64,000 nt of DNA, taken from the NCBI RefSeq assembly GCF_039541575.1, contig NZ_BAABGM010000020.1, forward strand, positions 119,672 through 183,671, in the 5' to 3' direction. The translations under genes and the position numbers were made by a program. The notes under the pieces were generated by a model. It was not told the DNA's origin and ran no database searches. It saw only the letters and a list, made by a program, of their open reading frames with translations. This DNA is from Fodinibacter luteus (GTDB lineage: Bacteria; Actinomycetota; Actinomycetes; Actinomycetales; Dermatophilaceae). Positions 15,622 to 22,767 of this stretch are shown piece after piece (the first letter of the stretch is position 1; each line of letters starts with the position of its first letter).

Positions 15622-16208
15622 CGGGAACCTCCTTCGGCCGACGCCTGCGACGTGCACCCGGTGACCCGTACGGCATCCGGGACGACCATCTGGTCACCCT
15701 CGGGGCCCGAGTACTCGGTGGAGCGGATGCTGTAGGACCCGTCGGTCTCGAAGGTCCACAGCAGGTCGTTCGCGCTGCCCGGCACGACCTGCATCTGGGT
15801 CACCATCGACTGGTCGTCGCGGAAGAGGCCGAACCCGTAGGTGAGGTCGGTGCTCGTCACGGAGAACTCGACGAGCTCTCCGCAGGGCACCTCGAGGGGC
15901 TGCTGCGGCAGCTGCCACTCGTGGTCGCCGACGGTGATGGCGTAGCTGGCGACGGGGTCGCCGCCGTGCAGGTCGGGCTTGACCCAGGGGATGGTGTTGT
16001 ACGTGACGAGGTGGAGGCTCACCCCGAGCACGGCGAGGAAGCCCACCCACACGTAGAAGATCTTCGGGGTGACGACACGCTCCCCCGGTGGTCTCGTGAC
16101 CCGCCGGGCGAACCAGGCGACGAGGCTGATGATGACGAGGCAGTACGCCGTGTACATCAGGGTCTGGCCCCAGAGCACGACGCTCGAGTCGACGAGGGAG
16201 TGGACCAT
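15618..16208 (-). CDS. Oxidase/NOR subunit II with cupredoxin domain lacking CuA ligands
   Basis: This 196-aa partner subunit has two N-terminal membrane helices (about residues 10-35 and 50-70) and a periplasmic cupredoxin fold (90-196). The CuA framework is recognisable, but the ligands are replaced: STDLTYGFGL has Tyr124 for His, and YSIRSTEYSGPEGDQM has Ser163 and Ser167 for both Cys and Asp172 for His, with only Glu165 and Met174 kept. The domain therefore should not bind CuA, which fits a quinol rather than cytochrome c donor. The ATG at 16208 is preceded by AAAGG. It is the first gene of the two-gene operon and overlaps the catalytic subunit by 4 nt. Confidence 0.78.
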   Translation of the reverse strand: MVHSLVDSSVVLWGQTLMYTAYCLVIISLVAWFARRVTRPPGERVVTPKIFYVWVGFLAVLGVSLHLVTYNTIPWVKPDLHGGDPVASYAITVGDHEWQLPQQPLEVPCGELVEFSVTSTDLTYGFGLFRDDQSMVTQMQVVPGSANDLLWTFETDGSYSIRSTEYSGPEGDQMVVPDAVRVTGCTSQASAEGGSR

Positions 16209-16236
16209 GGCTCACGCGCCTTTCGCGGCCGCCCAC

Positions 16237-16254
16237 GTGCGGGACGTCCCGCAC
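16237..16254. promoter_or_regulatory. 18-bp perfect palindrome upstream of the oxidase/NOR-like operon
   Basis: GTGCGGGAC and GTCCCGCAC abut without a spacer, 29-46 nt before the subunit II start codon. The position fits an operator or activator site. The GGGAC/GTCCC half-sites resemble DosR-type half-sites, but the spacing differs, so I do not assign a regulator. Confidence 0.45.
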
Positions 16255-16357
16255 CTCGCACCGTAGGACCGCCCCCGCCGCCCCGCTGTGACCCACGGAT
16301 CAGGCCCGGTGTCTGCTCGGTCACCCCGCGACGCGCCCGCCGTGGTACGCATACGGG

Positions 16358-17746
16358 ATGCCGGCCGCGGCGCTCGCGCGCGACTCCCGCCAGGGCCGAG
16401 CCCTGCTCGCGGGCGTCACCCTCGGCTCGGCCGTCGCGATCCTCGACGGCTCCGTCGTCAACGTCGCGCTGCGCACCATCGGCCGCGACCTCGACGCGTC
16501 CCTCGCCCAGCTGCAGTGGGTCGTCAACGGCTACCTGCTCGCCCTCGCCTCGCTCGTCCTCGTCGGCGGGGCCCTCGGGGACCGGCTGGGCCGCCGGCGC
16601 GTCTACCTCGTCGGCGTCGCGTGGTTCATGGTGGCGTCCGGCCTGTGCGCCGTGGCGCAGACCCCCTCCCAGCTCATCGCCCTGCGGGTGCTCCAGGGCG
16701 TCGGGGCGGCGCTGCTCACCCCCGGGGCGCTCGCCCTCATCCAGTCCTCGTTCCGCCCGGAGGACCGCGCCCCCGCGATCGGCACGTGGGCCGGGGTGTC
16801 GGGCGTCGCGGCAGCCGTCGGCCCCGTGCTCGGGGGGTGGCTCGTCGACCACGCGAGCTGGCGCTGGATCTTCGCGATCAACCTCCCGCTGTGCCTCGCC
16901 GTCCTCGCGCTGGCCGGCCGCAGCGCCCCGGAGAGCCGGGATGCCGGGGCCACCGGTCGCTTCGACGTGCTCGGCGCCGCACTCACCGTCGTCGGCCTCG
17001 GCGCGGCGACCTACGCCCTCACCGCCGCGACCGAGGCGACGACGGCGGTCGTCGCCACCGCCTGGCTCGTCGCGCTCGCCGCGGCCGCGGCGTTCGTGCG
17101 GACCGAGCGGCGCACGGCATCCCCGCTCGTCCCACCGAGCCTGTTCGCGTCCCGCGTGTTCTCCGCGGCGAACGCGATGACGACCCTCGTCTACGGCGCG
17201 CTCGGCGGGGTCTCGCTGTTCACCGTGCTCCAGCTGCAGGCGGCCGGCTGGGGGGCGCTCGAGGCCGGGCTGAGCGGCCTGCCCATCACGGTGGCGCTGC
17301 TCGTGCTCTCACCGCGGGCCGCCGCGCTGTCGGCCCGGATCGGGCCCCGAGTGCCGATGACCGTCGGCCCGCTCGTGTGCGCGGCCGGCGCGCTGCTGCT
17401 GCTCCTCGTCGCGGAGGAGGCCACCTGGGCACGGGTCCTGCCCGGGATGGTCGTCTTCTCCCTCGGGCTCGCGCTGCTCGTGTCGCCGCTCACGGCCGCC
17501 GTGCTCGCGGCGGCCCCGGGCCGGTACGCCGGCGCCGCGAGCGGGGTCAACAACGCGGTCGCGCGCGCCGGGTCGCTCCTCGCGGTCGCCGCGCTCCCGG
17601 CGCTCGTCGGGCTGGCCGGGGACGACTACCTCGACCCCGAGGCGATGACGGCCGGCTACCGGGCCGCGATGACGTGGTGCGCCGCCCTCCTCGCCCTCGG
17701 CGGGGTGGTCAGCTGGTTCGGTCTCGGCCGAGGAGCAGCTCGCTGA
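16358..17746 (+). CDS. MFS transporter, DHA2 (14-helix) drug-efflux type
   Basis: This 462-aa membrane protein begins at the ATG at 16358. Family signatures are LDGSVVNVALRTIGRDL in helix 1, QWVVNGYLLALASLVLVGGALGDRLGRRR (motif A between helices 2 and 3) and VLQGVGAALLTPGALALI. DHA2 members export hydrophobic toxins by proton antiport. The last ~38 bp overlap the end of the convergent hydrolase gene (17709). The substrate is unknown and no linked regulator is visible. Confidence 0.88.
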   Translation: MPAAALARDSRQGRALLAGVTLGSAVAILDGSVVNVALRTIGRDLDASLAQLQWVVNGYLLALASLVLVGGALGDRLGRRRVYLVGVAWFMVASGLCAVAQTPSQLIALRVLQGVGAALLTPGALALIQSSFRPEDRAPAIGTWAGVSGVAAAVGPVLGGWLVDHASWRWIFAINLPLCLAVLALAGRSAPESRDAGATGRFDVLGAALTVVGLGAATYALTAATEATTAVVATAWLVALAAAAAFVRTERRTASPLVPPSLFASRVFSAANAMTTLVYGALGGVSLFTVLQLQAAGWGALEAGLSGLPITVALLVLSPRAAALSARIGPRVPMTVGPLVCAAGALLLLLVAEEATWARVLPGMVVFSLGLALLVSPLTAAVLAAAPGRYAGAASGVNNAVARAGSLLAVAALPALVGLAGDDYLDPEAMTAGYRAAMTWCAALLALGGVVSWFGLGRGAAR

Positions 17747-18347
17747 CGAAGCCGGCGACGGTCTCCTGCCAGAGCGGGGCGTCACGCAGCATCGCGTGGT
17801 CACCCCCGTCGACGCTGACGTGGCGCACGTCGACGCCGCTCGCGGCGAGCCGGTCCGCAAGGGCGGCGGTGCGGCGCGGGTCGGTGATTCGGTCGCGCGT
17901 GCCGTGGACGAGCAGCAGCGCCGTGCCCGGACGAGGCCGGCCCACGTCGCCGGCCACCCACGGCGCGAGCGCGGCGACGCCGACGACGTCGGGCTCGGCC
18001 GCGAGGTGCAGGGCGACCCGCCCGCCCATCGAGTGGCCGACGAGGACGACCGGGGCACCGGGCAGCGTGGCCCGGATCCGGTCGAGGGCCCACCGGGCGT
18101 CGTGGACGGGGTCCCGGCGGGCGCCGTTCCAGCCCCGGACCCGGTTCTTGAGCCGGAGCACCGCGACCGCGTGGCCGGTGCGGCTGCCGATGGCCATCGC
18201 GAACGGGACCATCCGCAGCGGCGCGAGGCCCCACCACGCGACCCGCTGCCGGCCGCTCTCCGCACCGCCGTGGAGGAGGAGCACGACCCCCCGCGGGCTG
18301 TCGGGGACGCGTCCGCGCAGCCCGGCGCCGTCGTGCTGCTCGTTCAT
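17709..18347 (-). CDS. Alpha/beta hydrolase (dienelactone-hydrolase-like serine hydrolase)
   Basis: This 212-aa protein starts at the ATG at 18347 (MNEQHDGAGLRG), which overlaps the cutA stop by 4 nt. The oxyanion-side motif LLLHGGAE, the nucleophile elbow GHSMGG, an acid in VHGTRDRITDP and the His in DGGDHAMLRD make a complete Ser-Asp-His triad. It is probably a cytoplasmic esterase of broad specificity. Coupling to cutA is genomic only; no shared function is evident. Its 3' end overlaps the converging MFS gene by 38 bp. Confidence 0.82.
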   Translation of the reverse strand: MNEQHDGAGLRGRVPDSPRGVVLLLHGGAESGRQRVAWWGLAPLRMVPFAMAIGSRTGHAVAVLRLKNRVRGWNGARRDPVHDARWALDRIRATLPGAPVVLVGHSMGGRVALHLAAEPDVVGVAALAPWVAGDVGRPRPGTALLLVHGTRDRITDPRRTAALADRLAASGVDVRHVSVDGGDHAMLRDAPLWQETVAGFVSELLLGRDRTS

Positions 18348-18748
18348 CGCGTCAGGGAGCCGGGACCCGCCCCGGCGTCGTCCCCGGCGGGACGGACCGA
18401 GGCGTCGAGCCACCCGGCGTAGCTGGCGTCGACGGCGACGACCGGCACGGCCAGCACCTCGGGGGTGTCGTACGGGTGCTCGGCGCGCACCCGCTGCCGG
18501 ACGGCCTCGAACAGCGCGGCCGTCGACTTCACGAGCAGCAGGTGCTCCTCGGCCGTCTCGACGGCGCCCTCCCACCGGTAGGTCGACCGCACCCCCGGCA
18601 CGACCTGCACGCACGCCGCGAGGCGCTCGTCGACGAGCAGCCGGGCGAGTCGGGCGGCGGTGGCGGCATCCGGGGCGGTGACGTGGACCTCGACGTGCGT
18701 CGTGCCCGCCCCGTCCGGCCCCCCGTCACCCACGTCGTCCACGACCAC
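18344..18748 (-). CDS. cutA: CutA-family divalent-cation tolerance protein
   Basis: This 134-aa protein has CutA hallmarks: LLVDERLAACVQVVPGVRSTYRWEG, AEEHLLLVKS, and EHPYDTPEVLAVPV near the end. CutA forms a ferredoxin-like trimer that resembles PII. Its link to copper tolerance is historical, and the biochemical role is uncertain. A 20-residue N-terminal extension and a Gly/Asp-rich C-terminal tail go beyond the usual ~105 aa. It lies 3 nt after dcd and overlaps the hydrolase, so dcd-cutA-hydrolase may be one unit. Confidence 0.88.
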   Translation of the reverse strand: MVVDDVGDGGPDGAGTTHVEVHVTAPDAATAARLARLLVDERLAACVQVVPGVRSTYRWEGAVETAEEHLLLVKSTAALFEAVRQRVRAEHPYDTPEVLAVPVVAVDASYAGWLDASVRPAGDDAGAGPGSLTR

Positions 18749-18751
18749 CCG

Positions 18752-19327
18752 TCAGACGTCGGCGCGGTGGAAGTTCTGGAAGCTGCGGCTCGCGGTGGGG
18801 CCGCGCTGGCCCTGGTAGTGGGAGCCGTGGGTCGCCGAGCCGTAGGGGTTCTCGGCCGGGGAGGACAGCCGGAAGAAGGCGAGCTGGCCGATCTTCATCC
18901 CCGGCCACAGCATGATCGGCAGGGTCGCGACGTTCGACAGCTCGAGGGTGACGTGGCCGGTGAAGCCGGGGTCGACGAACCCCGCCGTCGCGTGGGTGAG
19001 CAGCCCGAGGCGGCCCAGGCTCGACTTGCCCTCGACGCGGGCGGCGAGGTCGTCGGGCAGCGAGACCGTCTCGAGGGTGCTGCCGAGCACGAACTCACCG
19101 GGGTGGAGGACGAACCCCTCGGCGGGGTTGACCTCGACGAGCCGGGTGAGGTCGGCCTGGTCCTGCGCCGGGTCGATGACCGGGTACTTGTGGTTGTCGA
19201 AGAGCCGGAAGAACTTGTCGAGGCGGACGTCGACGCTGCTCGGCTGGATCATGACGGGGTCCCACGGGTCGAGCCGGACCCGTCCGGACTCGATCTCGGC
19301 CCTGATGTCGCGGTCGGAGAGCAGCAC
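18752..19327 (-). CDS. dcd: dCTP deaminase (actinobacterial bifunctional dCTP deaminase/dUTPase type)
   Basis: This 191-aa protein is full length and very like the mycobacterial enzyme. Conserved blocks are MLLSDRDIRAEI, IQPSSVDVRLD, EGKSSLGRLGLLTH, ATAGFVDPGFTGHVTLELSN (catalytic Glu in TLELSN) and YGSATHGSHYQGQRGPT. It supplies dUMP for thymidylate synthesis by deaminating dCTP; in the mycobacterial type the same site also removes pyrophosphate. It starts with ATG at 19327. The 150 bp upstream contain the tRNA-Gly promoter on the other strand. Confidence 0.93.
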   Translation of the reverse strand: MLLSDRDIRAEIESGRVRLDPWDPVMIQPSSVDVRLDKFFRLFDNHKYPVIDPAQDQADLTRLVEVNPAEGFVLHPGEFVLGSTLETVSLPDDLAARVEGKSSLGRLGLLTHATAGFVDPGFTGHVTLELSNVATLPIMLWPGMKIGQLAFFRLSSPAENPYGSATHGSHYQGQRGPTASRSFQNFHRADV

Positions 19328-19430
19328 GGGTGCAGGCTACCGGTGGGCCCTCGGGCACGGGGGATGCCGGGGGCGGGCGACGTCGTCGACGGCGCCCCGG
19401 GTGGGTCGCCGGGAGCGCCGGCCGGTGGGT

Positions 19431-19436
19431 TAGACT
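19431..19436 (+). promoter_or_regulatory. Possible -10 element (TAGACT) of the tRNA-Gly gene
   Basis: TAGACT lies about 44 nt before the mature tRNA 5' end in otherwise very GC-rich DNA. No convincing -35 box is visible, so this is only a suggestion. Confidence 0.3.
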
Positions 19437-19479
19437 TCCCGGCGCCGGGGAGGTCGCGTGCGACCGCTCGACCCGGCGC

Positions 19480-19550
19480 GCCGATGTAGCTCAATGGTAG
19501 AGCGCCAGCTTCCCAAGCTGGACACGCGGGTTCGATTCCCGTCATCGGCT
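19480..19550 (+). tRNA. tRNA-Gly (anticodon CCC)
   Basis: The 71-nt cloverleaf is complete. The acceptor arm GCCGATG pairs with CATCGGC, the anticodon stem CCAGC/GCTGG encloses the loop TTCCCAA (anticodon CCC, reads GGG), and the T arm is GCGGG-TTCGATT-CCCGT. The D arm has AGCTCAATGGTAGAGC. The discriminator is T; only CC follows, so CCA is not fully encoded. Confidence 0.95.
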
Positions 19551-19604
19551 CCGACACGCGGCGATCGGGATGCGCCGCCGGCCGCGGACCGGGATGATGG
19601 GCCC

Positions 19605-19742
19605 ATGGCCAAACCCGAACCGAAGTCGAAGCCCGAGCCGGACGAGCCGAAGGACGACCCGACCGTCGAGCCCGAGGAGCCGACCGCGCCGTCGGAGGAC
19701 GATCCGACGGCGCAGCCCGAGGGGTACATGGGCGGGGTCTGA
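19605..19742 (+). CDS. 45-aa acidic, Pro/Glu-rich small protein of unknown function
   Basis: An ATG at 19605 opens a 45-codon frame, MAKPEPKSKPEPDEPKDDPT... ending PEGYMGGV. It is one third Glu/Asp and one quarter Pro with an Ala/Thr mix, has no hydrophobic stretch and is surely disordered. A purine-rich stretch (GGGATGATGGG) precedes the start with poor spacing. It sits between tRNA-Gly and a convergent hydrolase. The composition is coherent along the whole frame and ends in a non-repetitive GYMGG motif, which argues for a real gene, but I do not recognise the family. Confidence 0.5.
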   Translation: MAKPEPKSKPEPDEPKDDPTVEPEEPTAPSEDDPTAQPEGYMGGV

Positions 19743-19769
19743 CAGGGGTCCGGACCGTCGCCACCGCGC

Positions 19770-20639
19770 TCACCGCGGGTGCGGCGCCTCGCTGCCGTCG
19801 ACCTCGGCCCAGAAGTCCCGCAGCAGCCGGGCGAGCGTGACCGGCTGCTCGAGCGGGACGAGCGTGCGTGCCCCGTCGACGACCACGGCGCGAGCCGCGG
19901 GCGTGAGCGCCGCCGCGCGCACGGCATCCTGCGGGCTCCAGTCACCCCGGTCGTCCGACGCGACGAACAGGCTCGGCACGCGGATGTCGCCGAGGGTGTC
20001 GTTGACGTCCGCGCGGTCGAGGATGAACGAGCGCAGCGCGAGCGAGAGGCTGCGCCGCCCGGGTCGGCGGAGGCTGTCGACGACGACCGCCCGCAGCTGC
20101 GGGTCGGCGGCCGAGGCCTGGGTGAGCATCGCCTCGACGACCGAGTCCCGCACCGGCCGCACGGCGCCGGCGAGGCGCAGCACCGGTGCGAGCAGCGCGA
20201 TCTGGCGCCGCAGCTCGGGCGTGATCGGCTCCGTCGGGGCGCTCACCGCGACGAGGCTGCGCAGCACGCCCTCCCGGGTCGCGAGGTCGAAGCCGACGTG
20301 GCCACCGAAGGCGTTGCCGACCCAGTCGACCGGGGCGTCGACACCGAGGCCGTCGAGGAGGTCGACGGCGGCGTCGGCCGCCTCGCCGATGCTGCTCCGC
20401 CGGCGCAGCGGCTCACTGCGCCCCAGGCCCGGGCCGTCGACGAGCACGTAGCGCCGGTCCGCGGCGAGGTGCGGCAGGAGGCGGTCCCACGTGTGGCCGT
20501 CGACGAACATCGACGGCCACAGCACGGTCACCGGGCCGCTGCCGACGATCCGCACGTGGAGGGCTCCGAGCCGGGTGCGCACCGACATGGCGGACCGCCC
20601 GGCCGATGTGCTGGTGGGTGTGCTGGTGGTGGTGGACAT
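19770..20639 (-). CDS. Alpha/beta hydrolase-fold protein with Ala at the nucleophile position
   Basis: This encodes 289 aa. The ATG at 20639 has AGGAG 9 nt upstream; an ATG 27 nt further up lacks this. The fold motifs are DGHTWDRLLPHLAADRRYVLVDGPGLGRSEP and the elbow VDWVGNAFGGHVG. The elbow position normally occupied by Ser/Asp/Cys is Ala in G-N-A-F-G-G, so classical hydrolase chemistry is unlikely. The protein may be a binding protein, use another residue, or perform cofactor-free chemistry. It is divergent from the TetR regulator with an AT-rich 50-bp spacer, the usual sign of regulation by that repressor. Confidence 0.78.
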   Translation of the reverse strand: MSTTTSTPTSTSAGRSAMSVRTRLGALHVRIVGSGPVTVLWPSMFVDGHTWDRLLPHLAADRRYVLVDGPGLGRSEPLRRRSSIGEAADAAVDLLDGLGVDAPVDWVGNAFGGHVGFDLATREGVLRSLVAVSAPTEPITPELRRQIALLAPVLRLAGAVRPVRDSVVEAMLTQASAADPQLRAVVVDSLRRPGRRSLSLALRSFILDRADVNDTLGDIRVPSLFVASDDRGDWSPQDAVRAAALTPAARAVVVDGARTLVPLEQPVTLARLLRDFWAEVDGSEAPHPR

Positions 20640-20661
20640 CGTGGGTCTCCTGTCGTCGTGC

Positions 20662-20694
20662 CGCATATATTGATGTTAGCCTCATTAATATGAA
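20662..20694. promoter_or_regulatory. AT-rich divergent promoter/operator of the hydrolase-TetR pair
   Basis: CATATATTGATG and CATTAATATG are imperfect inverted half-sites around GTTAGCCT. They form the most AT-rich spot in a >70 % GC region, lying between the start codons at 20639 and 20690. A TetR operator overlapping both promoters is the natural reading. Confidence 0.5.
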
Positions 20695-21280
20695 TACGCG
20701 ACCCTATTCGATGGAGGGCCGAGCGGCGTCGGCCGAGCGCACCCGCGAGCGCGTCATCGACGCCATGCTCGGGCGCTTCGCGGCGCAGCCCTACGACCGG
20801 ATCCGGCTCGAGGACGTGGCCGGGGATGCCGGGGTGACGGTGCAGACGGTCATCCGCCGGTTCGGCGGCAAGCCGGGGCTGCTCACTGCCACCGTCGAGC
20901 GCGAGCAGGCCCGCGTCGTCGCCGCCCGCGAGCCGGCGACGCCCGGCCGGCCGGCCGGGACGATCGCCGACCTCGTGGCCCACTACGAGCGGTACGGCGC
21001 GCTCATCCTCAAGGTCTACGCCGAGGCCGACCGGGTCGAGGGGCTGCCCGAGCTCGCGGCGGCCGGGCGCCGCTACCACCTCGACTGGTGCCGGCGAGCC
21101 TTCGAGGACGACCTCGCGGGGCCCCCGGGGAGCCCGGACCGCGCCCGCCGCCTCGCCCAGGTCACCGTCGCCTGCGACGCGACGACCTGGCGGATCCTGC
21201 GCCAGGACCTCGGGCTCGACCCGGAGCAGACCCGGCTCACCATCGCCGCGCTCGTCGAACCGGCGCTCCGGCGCGGCTGA
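20690..21280 (+). CDS. TetR-family transcriptional regulator
   Basis: This 196-aa protein starts at the ATG at 20690; an in-frame ATG (MEGRAAS) 21 nt later is also possible. The N-terminal helix-turn-helix is clear: RTRERVIDAMLGRFAAQPYDRIRLEDVAGDAGVTVQTVIRRFGGKPGLL. The C-terminal ligand domain is all-helical. It probably represses itself and the divergent alpha/beta hydrolase. The ligand is unknown. Confidence 0.85.
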   Translation: MNTRPYSMEGRAASAERTRERVIDAMLGRFAAQPYDRIRLEDVAGDAGVTVQTVIRRFGGKPGLLTATVEREQARVVAAREPATPGRPAGTIADLVAHYERYGALILKVYAEADRVEGLPELAAAGRRYHLDWCRRAFEDDLAGPPGSPDRARRLAQVTVACDATTWRILRQDLGLDPEQTRLTIAALVEPALRRG

Positions 21281-21306
21281 CCCCCGCCGGCGATGCCGTC
21301 AGTCGC

Positions 21307-22767
21307 TCACCGTTCCAGGGCCGCCGTCCGCAGCTGGTGCACCAGGATGGCCAGCCGGGGCTCGACCCGCAGCAGGCGCACCTTCGACCACGTGTGCAGG
21401 ACCGCGGTGAGCAGGTCGATCGTCTCCCAGAGGAGCACCCGCTCGCGGGTCACCGGTGCGTGCGCGGCGTACTCGTCGACGAAGAGGTCGCACAGCTCGT
21501 CGAGCAGCTCGAGCCGGCCCTCGAGGAGGTCGGGACGGTAGCCCTCCTCGGACGCCGACAGCGCCGTGACCCCGATGTCGCGCAGCTTGCCCCGGAACCG
21601 CCCCAGGTCCAGTGCGGGCTCGGCCATCGCGGCACCGTCGAAGTCGATGAAGGCGACCGTGCCGGGACCGAGGAGCACCTGCGCCGGCCGGAAGTCGTGG
21701 TGCGCGCTCACGACGGGGTCGGCGGGCACGGCGAGGTCGAACGCCTCGAGGCGCTCGAGCATCGGTTCCGCCGCGTCGCGCAGGCCCGGCACGGTGAGGG
21801 TGAGCCGGTCGAGGACCTCGCGCGTCTCGGCGAGCTCGTCGGTCCAGGCGACCGAGCGCGCGTACGTCGCCCCGCTGCGGTGCAGCGCGGCGAGCGCCAC
21901 GGCGGTGCGACCCAGCTCGGCGCGCAGGGTGCCGAGCAGGCCGGCATCCATGCTCTCGAAGGCCCGGCGGGCGAGCTCCTTGAGGGTCTCGTCCTCGGGC
22001 ACCGGCCCCTGGAGCAGGACCCGCTCCTCGGGCAGGTACCCGAGCGGCTCCGCGAGGAGCACGACGTCGCCCCTCGCGAGGTCGGTGCCCCACAGGGCGG
22101 TCATCGCGTCGTGGGCCACGGCTCCCTTGTCGCCCTGGTGGGTCTTGGCGACGACCGGGTTCGGCAGGGCGTCCGTCGGCGGGTCGTACGCGACGTCGTA
22201 GAGGATCGTGCACCGGCTGCCGGGCTTGTACCGGACGACGTTCGGCGTGCTCGACGCGACGCGCGCCTGCGGGTAGGCCCCGGCGCGCAGCATCCGCTCG
22301 ATGACCCGGGCCGAGGCCTCCGGGTCGGTGAGGGCGCCCAGGCTCGGCAGGCCGGGGTCCTCTTCCTCCGCGGCGAGGTGGACGCGCAGGTCGGCGAGGA
22401 ACACGCCGTACCCCGGCTCCCCGAACGGCAGGGACGAGCCCGGCACGGGCAGCTGCGGGTCGGGGCGTCGCGGTGGGTACAGCTGGCCGACGAGCACGAC
22501 CTCGCGCGGTTCCGCGGGGGCCGCGTCGGCCGGCCCGGCGGGGTCCGCGACGACCACCCGGCACCGGGCGAGCCAGTTCTCGTCCTTGGCCCGCAGCCGG
22601 TCGGCGCGGCACTCGACGAGCACGAGCCGGCCGTCCGCGAGCTCGGGGACGTGGCGCCGCAGGGACGCCTCCAGCCGTCCGGGACGCATCAGCCCCGCGA
22701 GCCAGTCGGGCAGCTCGGCGAAGGGTTCGAGGGCGTCGATGGTCGCGTCACGCGTCGTCGTGCTCAT
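21307..22767 (-). CDS. APH-like phosphotransferase, kinase A (last gene of the glycan-kinase operon)
   Basis: This 486-aa protein starts at the ATG at 22767, overlapping the preceding kinase by ATGA. A ~180-residue N-terminal region contains the operon's shared motif (DPGLPSLGALTDPEASARVIERML), then RYKPGSRCTILYD, the ATP-binding Lys in VVAKTHQGDKG, the catalytic loop HHDFRPAQ and the metal-binding IDFDGAAMAEPALDLGRF. The loop follows the APH/choline-kinase HxDxxxxN pattern, with Gln in place of Asn. It is paralogous to the divergent gene at 34121. It is probably a cytoplasmic small-molecule or sugar kinase; the substrate is unknown. Confidence 0.72.
   Translation of the reverse strand: MSTTTRDATIDALEPFAELPDWLAGLMRPGRLEASLRRHVPELADGRLVLVECRADRLRAKDENWLARCRVVVADPAGPADAAPAEPREVVLVGQLYPPRRPDPQLPVPGSSLPFGEPGYGVFLADLRVHLAAEEEDPGLPSLGALTDPEASARVIERMLRAGAYPQARVASSTPNVVRYKPGSRCTILYDVAYDPPTDALPNPVVAKTHQGDKGAVAHDAMTALWGTDLARGDVVLLAEPLGYLPEERVLLQGPVPEDETLKELARRAFESMDAGLLGTLRAELGRTAVALAALHRSGATYARSVAWTDELAETREVLDRLTLTVPGLRDAAEPMLERLEAFDLAVPADPVVSAHHDFRPAQVLLGPGTVAFIDFDGAAMAEPALDLGRFRGKLRDIGVTALSASEEGYRPDLLEGRLELLDELCDLFVDEYAAHAPVTRERVLLWETIDLLTAVLHTWSKVRLLRVEPRLAILVHQLRTAALER

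Noticed and set aside
13564..15735. 723-codon plus-strand frame opposite the oxidase subunit
   Set aside because: Glu/Asp/Arg-rich text is the mirror of a hydrophobic membrane protein; the minus strand has conserved heme ligands and Shine-Dalgarno sites.
16237..16254. DosR box
   Set aside because: The half-sites match, but the DosR consensus needs a spacer of several bases between GGGAC and GTCCC; here they abut.
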